Shown here piece after piece: positions 31,774 to 37,380 of a stretch of DNA of 37,380 nucleotides. The DNA is from Oscillochloris sp. Its GTDB lineage: Bacteria > Chloroflexota > Chloroflexia > Chloroflexales > Chloroflexaceae. Positions within the stretch are counted from its first letter, which is position 1; the number at the start of each line of letters is the position of its first letter. The stretch spans positions 1-37,380 of the forward strand of contig JAAUQO010000035.1 of NCBI GenBank assembly GCA_012032775.1, in the 5' to 3' direction. Under the pieces are notes generated by a model. The model did no database searches and had not been told where the DNA came from. It saw only the letters and a list, made by a program, of their open reading frames with translations. Both the position numbers and the translations under genes were made by a program.

Positions 31774-33330
31774 ATGCCCTCTGTCACAGTTCGCGATGTG
31801 CTCCGTCTAGCGCTTCCAGTCGGCACAACCGTCGCTGCCGGGATTGGGGGTACGAGCCGCCAGGTGACGTGGGTCGCAACCTTGCGGGCCACGCTGCCGG
31901 CGTTTGCCGAGTTACGCGGCGGCGAACTCGCCTTGTTTGCCGTCGAAGCCGTACGGGCGCTTGATCCGCGCTTGACGCTGGCGGTGCTGGTACGCCGGCT
32001 CGGCCAGGCGCCGGTGCCGGTGGCCGGAGTTGCGGTGGTTGGGGTGGTGGATGCCGATGCGGTGAGCGCCGCCGAAGAGGTGCGCCTGCCGCTGTTGCAA
32101 CTCCCTGCCGATAGCGATATCCGCGAAGCCGAGCGTGAACTGACGCGCCTGATCACCGATTACGATGCGCAATTCGAGCGGCGCGGCGCACAACTCTATG
32201 ATCTGCTCACCCAGCGTTCGCTCGCCGGCCAGGGGATCCCCGGCTTGCTTGATGTGCTCGCCGAGCGCACCGGCCAGAATGTGGCCTGCTATGCGGCGAA
32301 CGGCGAACTGCGCGCGCAACGCGGGAAAGGTTCGGCGCGGATCGCTCTGCAGGCGCTGCGCCCGAATACCCGCGGCGACTACACATTGCTTAATCAGCCG
32401 ATCTGGGTTGAGGCGATCGGGGCGAGTGATTATCCTGCGGGTTATCTGGCAGTAGCCGGCAGTACGCTTGATGCCTGGGATCGCGAGGCGGCACAGCGCG
32501 GCGCTGCCGCATTAGCGCTTGAACTGGCCAAAGAACAGGCGGTGCAAGCCGCCGAGGAACGGCTGCGCGGCGACTTCCTTTCGTCGATTTTACTCGGCGC
32601 TCCCGGCGATCTAGCCGCGATCAGCCGGCGTGGCCAGGAGTTGGGCTACGCGCTTAATCTGCCCCATGTCGCGGTGCTGTTTCAGCTTGAAGGCGGCGGG
32701 CCGGCCCAGATTTCACGCTTGAGTTCCGAGCTGCAAAACGAGTTATCGCGCCGTTCGATCGCCGCCCCGATTTCGCGCCGTGAGAGTAGCGTGCTGTGTA
32801 TGTTGCCGCTGAACAATACCGCCCGGCTGCGCGATCTGCTGGAGCAACTGCGCGAACGGCTGAGCGGCGACTTCCCACAATTGTTGCTGGCGGTCGGCAA
32901 TCAAGCCGGCGGTCTGGCCGAGTGGCGGCGCGCCCTTGAAGAGGCCGAACAGGCACTCTTGTTGGGCCGGCAACTCTTCGGCGGCGGGCGCGTGCTTGCC
33001 TTTAGTGATCTCGGTGTCTACCGCCTGTTGGTGCGCCTGCGTGAGACACCGGAACTCTGGACGTTTTACCGCGAGACGTTGGCCAAGCTTACGGAGTACG
33101 ATAAACGCCAGGGCGCCGATCTGATTAAGACGCTTGAAGCCTACTTCAATCATCTCGGCAACTTGCGCGCAACCTCCGAGGCGCTGCATGTGCATCGCAA
33201 CACGCTGCTCTATCGCCTTGAACGGATTAAAGAGATCAGCGGCATGGATCTCGACAACTCAGAAGAGCATTTCGCGCTCTGGTTGGCGTTGCGCGCCCAT
33301 CGCATTCTTTCGACGTTGGAAGAGGCGTAG
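31774..33330 (+). CDS. PucR/CdaR-type transcriptional regulator
   Basis: This 518-residue activator-type regulator has an N-terminal PucR domain (about 5-125, starting MPSVTVRDVLRLALP), a central ligand-sensing region and a GGDEF-like degenerate segment. A C-terminal HTH_30 DNA-binding domain follows (about 455-510: LIKTLEAYFNHLGNLRATSE, VHRNTLLYRLERIKEI). Relatives control purine, sugar-acid or amino-acid catabolism. Neither neighbour identifies the target: the LCP gene is convergent and the MarR gene divergent. The start gives the standard family N-terminus, although no Shine-Dalgarno is evident. It is monocistronic. Confidence 0.88.
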   Translation: MPSVTVRDVLRLALPVGTTVAAGIGGTSRQVTWVATLRATLPAFAELRGGELALFAVEAVRALDPRLTLAVLVRRLGQAPVPVAGVAVVGVVDADAVSAAEEVRLPLLQLPADSDIREAERELTRLITDYDAQFERRGAQLYDLLTQRSLAGQGIPGLLDVLAERTGQNVACYAANGELRAQRGKGSARIALQALRPNTRGDYTLLNQPIWVEAIGASDYPAGYLAVAGSTLDAWDREAAQRGAAALALELAKEQAVQAAEERLRGDFLSSILLGAPGDLAAISRRGQELGYALNLPHVAVLFQLEGGGPAQISRLSSELQNELSRRSIAAPISRRESSVLCMLPLNNTARLRDLLEQLRERLSGDFPQLLLAVGNQAGGLAEWRRALEEAEQALLLGRQLFGGGRVLAFSDLGVYRLLVRLRETPELWTFYRETLAKLTEYDKRQGADLIKTLEAYFNHLGNLRATSEALHVHRNTLLYRLERIKEISGMDLDNSEEHFALWLALRAHRILSTLEEA

Positions 33331-33401
33331 GAGGGATATAAGCGTGGGACCCGGTTCGGCCATTTCGCTTTTTGGTCATGGCACGGCATCATTCCCCAAA
33401 A

Positions 33402-34778
33402 TCACCACCAGATCGGCGGCACTTGCGATACCGGCGCCGGGCCGTTGACAAGTTCGGCATTCAGGGTACGCGCCAGGCGCCGGGCGGTGGCCGGCGTGTT
33501 GTTGGTGTTGTAGACAGTGGTGCGCCCATACCCGCCCGGCGGCGCATTGTCGGGGCTGAGAATGCGGAACCCGGCCTGTTCCAACTCCAGGGTTACTTGC
33601 CGGGCGAGGCCGGAGGTTTCGGTGCCGTTGAAGACCTGTACCGTCGCCTGTTCCTGCGCTTCGCTCGGCGGCGCCACAAAGCGATCCAGAAGCGCCTGAA
33701 TCCCGGCGTCATCCCAGATCAGGTTACTGCCGTCTTCAAAAACGGCCACTTCTTCCGGGCTGATGCGAAACTGCCCGATTGTGTCGGGATCGAGGCTGCC
33801 GGCAAGCCCAAGTAAGCCTAACAACACATCGGGCCGATCGATCGGCAGGGTCGTGAGCATCGGGCGTGCACCTTCCTCGCCGCCGACGGCATTGAGCAGC
33901 GCCGGCACAGCCAATGTTCGTCCGAACATACTGCGGTTTTTGAACTCACTCAGAATGGCGCGGATCACCTGCTGTTGCCGCTCGGAGCGCCCAAAATCAC
34001 TGTCGGGGTGGCGCATACGGGCATAGATCAAGGCCCGTTCGCCGTCCATCAGTTGCGGGCCGGGCTGGAACTCCACCCGCGTGATGCCGAAATCGGGCGT
34101 GGGGTAAGCATCGTCGATCAGCAGGCGCGGCACATCAATTGTTACACCACCAAGTGCATCGATCACGGCTGCGAAGCCTTCGAAATTAACCTGAGCCACG
34201 TAATCGACCCGCATGCCGCGATCACGCAGCCGCAGAACTTGTTCAACCACTTCGGCAGCATTGGCCATACCGCCCTGCGGCGCCGTCACCTGGGGGCCGT
34301 AAAACTCCTGGGCGCGGGCGTAGCCCTGTCCATAGGCAGCATTGATCTTGCTTGTGCCGATGTCGCGCAACTCAACCTGTGTATCTCGCGGGATCGAGAG
34401 CAAGCTCACCCAGCCGGCAGCGGCGTCGAGACGCGCCAGGATCAGCGTATCGCTGCGGACGCCCTCTTCAGGGCTGTCGGGGCGTTCGTCAACCCCGACA
34501 ATCAACACATTCGCCCCGATCAGCGGGGTGGCTAACGACGGATTCGCCCGTGGGTCGGCGACGGTGATCGCCGATGCAAGGCGGCTTACCTGCCAGTAAA
34601 GCACACCGGTGAGCGCCAGCAGCACGATCAGGATTGCGATAACGCCGAGCCGCAGCCGACGCCAGAAGCGGGAAAAGGTGTTTCCGGACGGCGCCGCCTG
34701 GTTGCGGCGCATCACAATTGTTTCGTCGGTATAGGCCGGGTTTGGCGGCTGAACGCCCCGGCGTCGTGGTGTACGCAT
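33402..34778 (-). CDS. LytR-CpsA-Psr (LCP) family cell-wall glycopolymer ligase
   Basis: The 458-residue protein has a basic cytoplasmic tail, one transmembrane helix (about 43-66, VIAILIVLLALTGVLYW), an extracytoplasmic LCP domain and a C-terminal LytR_C domain (about 365-450, VQVFNGTETSGLARQVTLEL). LCP landmarks are RSDTLILARLD, LSIPRDTQVEL, KINAAYGQG, GGVTIDVPR and ALIYARMRHPDSDFGRSERQ, with the Arg and Asp residues that bind the polyprenyl-pyrophosphate substrate. These enzymes attach glycopolymers from lipid carriers to peptidoglycan or proteins. The ATG at 34778 follows AGAGGA by six bases. It is divergent from gnd. Confidence 0.93.
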   Translation of the reverse strand: MRTPRRRGVQPPNPAYTDETIVMRRNQAAPSGNTFSRFWRRLRLGVIAILIVLLALTGVLYWQVSRLASAITVADPRANPSLATPLIGANVLIVGVDERPDSPEEGVRSDTLILARLDAAAGWVSLLSIPRDTQVELRDIGTSKINAAYGQGYARAQEFYGPQVTAPQGGMANAAEVVEQVLRLRDRGMRVDYVAQVNFEGFAAVIDALGGVTIDVPRLLIDDAYPTPDFGITRVEFQPGPQLMDGERALIYARMRHPDSDFGRSERQQQVIRAILSEFKNRSMFGRTLAVPALLNAVGGEEGARPMLTTLPIDRPDVLLGLLGLAGSLDPDTIGQFRISPEEVAVFEDGSNLIWDDAGIQALLDRFVAPPSEAQEQATVQVFNGTETSGLARQVTLELEQAGFRILSPDNAPPGGYGRTTVYNTNNTPATARRLARTLNAELVNGPAPVSQVPPIWW

Positions 34779-34893
34779 CAATGATCCTCTCGTGCGGCTT
34801 CACACATACGCACAATTGTACCAAATGGTTGGAGGTTTGGAGATCGCCCAATTCCCCAATCTTCCAATCCTCCAGTTACCTGTAACATCCAAC

Positions 34894-34928
34894 CTGAACA
34901 GGCGACGATTCAACGAGAAGAGTATAAT
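34894..34928 (+). promoter_or_regulatory. Candidate promoter of gnd-zwf
   Basis: A perfect TATAAT lies at 34923-34928, 33 bp upstream of the gnd ATG. The -35 is weak (CTGAAC at 34894-34899). Just upstream, GTTAC-CT-GTAAC (34875-34886) is an inverted repeat that could be an operator for gnd or for the divergent LCP gene. Confidence 0.5.
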
Positions 34929-34961
34929 GCAGCCACGGACGCGTCTAGTTGAGGAGTGCGT

Positions 34962-35867
34962 ATGGAACTCGGTCTGATCGGCCTGGGTAGAATGGGAGCG
35001 AACATGGCGATCCGCCTGTTGCAGGGCGGGCATCGCGTCGTGGTGTACAATCGCACCTTCGACAAAGCGCAGGAACTGGCCGATAAGCACGGCGCGGTTG
35101 CCGCGCAGACGATCGAAGCATTGGTCGGTTCATTGTCGGCGCCGCGGATCATCTGGCTGATGTTGCCGGCCGGCCAACCCACCGACGAGACGATTGAACT
35201 GGTGTCGCCGCTGCTGGAACAGGGCGATATCCTGATCGACGGCGCCAATAACAATTTCAAGGTCAGCATCGAGCACGGAAATACGTTGGAGGCCAAAGGG
35301 ATCGAATTTCTCGATGCCGGCGTCTCCGGCGGCATCTGGGGCTTGCAGGTCGGCTATTGTACGATGGTCGGCGGCAAGGAAACGACGTTCAAGCATGTTG
35401 AACCGATCTTCAAAACCCTCGCCCCGCCCGACGGCTACCTGCACTGCGGCCCGTACGGCGCCGGACATTATGTCAAAATGGTGCATAACGGGATCGAGTA
35501 CGGCATGATGCAGGCCTACGCCGAGGGCTTCGAGATTATGCAGCAATCGCGCTACGACCTGGATCTGCATAAGATCTCGCACCTTTGGAATCAGGGCAGT
35601 GTGGTGCGCTCGTGGCTGCTGGAGTTGGCCGAGCGGGCGTTTGAAGAAGATCACGATCTCAGTGAACTGCGCGGCTATGTGCAGGATAGCGGCGAGGGCC
35701 GCTGGACGGTTCAGGAGGCGATCGACCTGGATGTGCCGGCGCCGATCATTACGCTGGCGCTGCAAACCCGGTTCCGTTCGCGCCAGGACGACAGCTTCGG
35801 TGCGAAGGTGCTGGCGGCGTTGCGCAATCAGTTCGGCGGCCATGCGGTGAAGAAGAGCGGCGAGTAA
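34962..35867 (+). CDS. gnd: 6-phosphogluconate dehydrogenase (short, decarboxylating type)
   Basis: The 301-residue enzyme starts with the Rossmann motif MELGLIGLGRMGANMAIRLL and carries NRTFDKAQELADKHG, GVSGGIWGLQVG and the catalytic-lysine region GAGHYVKMVHNGIEYGMMQA, plus IWLMLPAGQP. This is the short GndA/YqeC-like form of about 300 residues, often NAD-preferring, instead of the 470-residue E. coli form. It oxidises and decarboxylates 6-phosphogluconate to ribulose-5-phosphate. The ATG at 34962 follows AGGAG by five to six bases; a GTG two codons earlier is less well spaced. It is in tandem with zwf, so the two dehydrogenases of the oxidative pentose phosphate pathway are encoded together. 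Confidence 0.94.
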   Translation: MELGLIGLGRMGANMAIRLLQGGHRVVVYNRTFDKAQELADKHGAVAAQTIEALVGSLSAPRIIWLMLPAGQPTDETIELVSPLLEQGDILIDGANNNFKVSIEHGNTLEAKGIEFLDAGVSGGIWGLQVGYCTMVGGKETTFKHVEPIFKTLAPPDGYLHCGPYGAGHYVKMVHNGIEYGMMQAYAEGFEIMQQSRYDLDLHKISHLWNQGSVVRSWLLELAERAFEEDHDLSELRGYVQDSGEGRWTVQEAIDLDVPAPIITLALQTRFRSRQDDSFGAKVLAALRNQFGGHAVKKSGE

Positions 35868-35875
35868 TAGGGTGG

Positions 35876-35909
35876 GTTGTGCGGGCCACACATGTGCGAC
35901 CCGCACAAC
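35876..35909 (+). repeat. Perfect 10-bp stem-loop between gnd and zwf
   Basis: GTTGTGCGGG (35876-35885) and CCCGCACAAC (35900-35909) form a perfect stem with a 14-base loop in the 57-bp gap between the two genes, ending 15 bp before the zwf ATG. It has no U-run. It could protect gnd mRNA or affect zwf translation initiation. Confidence 0.6.
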
Positions 35910-35924
35910 GAGCAAATCACAATC

Positions 35925-37380
35925 ATGATCGATACTCCGATTCAGGAAAATCCACTGCGCTCGGGGCTGCGGCTTGGGCGCACACCCGAACCCTGCACGA
36001 TGGTGATCTTCGGCGCCAGCGGCGATCTGACGAGCCGCAAGTTAGTGCCGGCGTTGTACAATCTGGCCCGCGAACGCCGCTTGCCCGGCGGATTTAGTGT
36101 GGTTGGCTTCGCCCGCCGCGAGTGGACGGATGCGCATTTTCGCCAGATCTTGCTCGACGGCGTGAATGCGAATTCGCGCAGCGGTGCGGTTGATCCGCCC
36201 CTCTGGGAGAGTTTCGCCGAGGGGGTGTCGTACCACCGCGCCAGTTTTGATGAGAGTGAAGGTTATGCGGCGTTGAGTGATCGCCTGGCTGCGATCGACG
36301 CCCAACGCGGCACCGCCGGCAACCGGGTGTTTTATCTCGCGACGCCGCCGGAATCCTACCCGGAGATCATCCATCAACTCGGACGCCACGGCTTGAACCA
36401 ATCGCCGAATGGCGGTTGGACGCGGATTATTATCGAGAAGCCCTTCGGCCACGATCTGGAAAGCGCTCAGGAGTTGAACCAGCAGGTGCTCTCGGTCTTC
36501 GATGAGTCGCAGGTTTATCGTATCGATCACTACCTGGGTAAGGAAACAGTCCAGAATATCCTTGTTTTTCGTTTTGCAAATGGGATCTTCGAGCCGCTCT
36601 GGAACCGTAATTTCGTCGATCATGTGCAACTCACGGTGGCCGAGAGTATCGGCGTGGAGGATCGCGGCGGCTACTACGATCACTCCGGCGCGCTGCGCGA
36701 TATGATCCAGAACCACCTGATGCAGTTGCTCACCCTCACGGCCATGGAGCCGCCGGTGGCCTACGACGCCGATGCGGTGCGCGATGAGAAGGTGAAGGTG
36801 TTGCGGGCGATCCGGCCGATCGCGCCCGACGAGGTAGCCGAATATACCGTGCGCGGCCAGTACGATCATGGCAGCTTGAACGGCAAAACCGTCAAGGCGT
36901 ATCGCGATGAGCGCGGCGTGGCCGTGAATTCGCAAACCGAGACCTATGTCGGCTTGAAGTTGTTTATCGAGAATTGGCGCTGGGCCGGGGTGCCGTTTTA
37001 TCTGCGCAGTGCCAAAGCATTGCCGCGGCGGGTAAGTGAGATCGCGATTCAGTTCCGCACTGTGCCGACCATGCTTTTCGGCGATACACCAATGCACGAT
37101 ATCGAGCCGAATGTGCTGGCGATCAAGATCCAGCCCGACGAAGGCATCACCCTGAAGTTCGGCTCGAAAGTGCCCGGCCAGGCCCAGATCCGCCCGGTGA
37201 CGATGGATTTTCGCTACGGAACTTCGTTCGGCGTCGCATCACCGGAGGCCTACGAGCGGCTGTTGCTCGACTGTATGCTCGGCGACGGCACGCTGTTCAC
37301 GCGGCGCGACGAGGTTGAGGCGAGCTGGTCGTTGATCACGCCGATCTTGCAGGGCTGGAAAAGTGGCCCGCCGCAAGCAT
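35925..37380 (+). CDS. zwf: Glucose-6-phosphate 1-dehydrogenase, C-terminus cut by window edge
   Basis: The window holds 485 codons of an enzyme usually about 490-515 residues long, so only the last residues are missing. Present are the coenzyme motif FGASGDLTSRKLVPALYNLA, the KP loop EKPFGHDLESA, the substrate-binding active-site motif RIDHYLGKE with catalytic His nearby, and downstream QNHLMQLLTL and the RSAKALPRR segment. It oxidises glucose-6-phosphate to 6-phosphogluconolactone with NADP. The start is ATG at 35925. The Shine-Dalgarno is poor, and a perfect stem-loop ends 15 bp upstream. No opcA or lactonase gene is visible here and may follow beyond the edge. Confidence 0.95.
   Translation, partial: MIDTPIQENPLRSGLRLGRTPEPCTMVIFGASGDLTSRKLVPALYNLARERRLPGGFSVVGFARREWTDAHFRQILLDGVNANSRSGAVDPPLWESFAEGVSYHRASFDESEGYAALSDRLAAIDAQRGTAGNRVFYLATPPESYPEIIHQLGRHGLNQSPNGGWTRIIIEKPFGHDLESAQELNQQVLSVFDESQVYRIDHYLGKETVQNILVFRFANGIFEPLWNRNFVDHVQLTVAESIGVEDRGGYYDHSGALRDMIQNHLMQLLTLTAMEPPVAYDADAVRDEKVKVLRAIRPIAPDEVAEYTVRGQYDHGSLNGKTVKAYRDERGVAVNSQTETYVGLKLFIENWRWAGVPFYLRSAKALPRRVSEIAIQFRTVPTMLFGDTPMHDIEPNVLAIKIQPDEGITLKFGSKVPGQAQIRPVTMDFRYGTSFGVASPEAYERLLLDCMLGDGTLFTRRDEVEASWSLITPILQGWKSGPPQA

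Noticed and set aside
36042..37097. Minus-strand open frame of about 350 codons inside zwf
   Set aside because: It is an antisense shadow; zwf motifs are intact on the other strand throughout.
1..37380. CRISPR array, tRNA, rRNA or insertion sequence
   Set aside because: No regularly spaced repeat, cloverleaf sequence with CCA-type end, rRNA core sequence or transposase motif was found on reading both strands; short tRNA-like folds cannot be fully excluded without a covariance search.

Overview
The window (about 60% GC) looks like the chromosome of a filamentous anoxygenic phototroph of the Chloroflexales (Chloroflexota). The strongest taxonomic clue is a complete bchU gene at 13305-14330. 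It encodes the C-20 methyltransferase of bacteriochlorophyll c synthesis, which implies a chlorosome-bearing organism related to Chloroflexus, Oscillochloris or Chloroploca. No rRNA, tRNA, CRISPR array, transposase or phage gene was recognised. Promoters, where visible, are of the ordinary sigma-70 type (TTGACA / TATAAT).

Layout. 1-4200: a truncated GT39-type membrane glycosyltransferase, then a lipoprotein/MFS pair that closely resembles mycobacterial LprG/Rv1410c (P55), then a DtxR-family metal regulator on the other strand and a C-terminal scrap of a serine hydrolase. 4200-8200: a 2H phosphoesterase, a YtcJ-like amidohydrolase, exonuclease III and a membrane-anchored SH3 protein. 8240-12300: Lon protease, then a small Cys-rich protein overlapping a CBS-domain protein, followed by a universal stress protein. 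12540-16700: a small unknown protein with a strong promoter, bchU, a frameshifted glycerate 2-kinase and its likely IclR regulator. 16700-19530: an RRM RNA-binding protein behind a long leader, a second GT39-type enzyme and an unknown gene. 19750-22614: pyrC, nrnA and an inositol-monophosphatase-family gene in tandem. 22692-25016: an orphan PAS histidine kinase. 25161-30737: a maltodextrin operon, malE-malF-malG followed by a cytoplasmic GH13 glycosidase. 30934-33330: a MarR repressor with a well-formed promoter and paired operator-like sites, and a PucR-type regulator. 33402-37380: an LCP cell-wall ligase, then gnd and zwf (oxidative pentose phosphate pathway, zwf cut by the window edge).

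Five genes carry an apparent one-base frameshift: the GT39 fragment, glycerate kinase, the IMPase-family gene, GH13 and malE. Four lie within or beside short G/C runs and the fifth (glycerate kinase) lies in a GC-rich stretch. In each case the missing family motif continues in another frame without any other decay. The simplest reading is sequencing or assembly indels rather than five pseudogenes, so these genes are annotated as full-length interrupted CDSs.

The most interesting biology is the LprG/P55-like lipid-export pair in a phototroph outside Actinobacteria. Next come a MalG permease with an inserted pair of membrane segments, the MarR promoter with two near-identical sites exactly 30 bp apart, and the Cys-rich/CBS/Usp cluster. 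No wholly new multi-gene system could be demonstrated from sequence alone.
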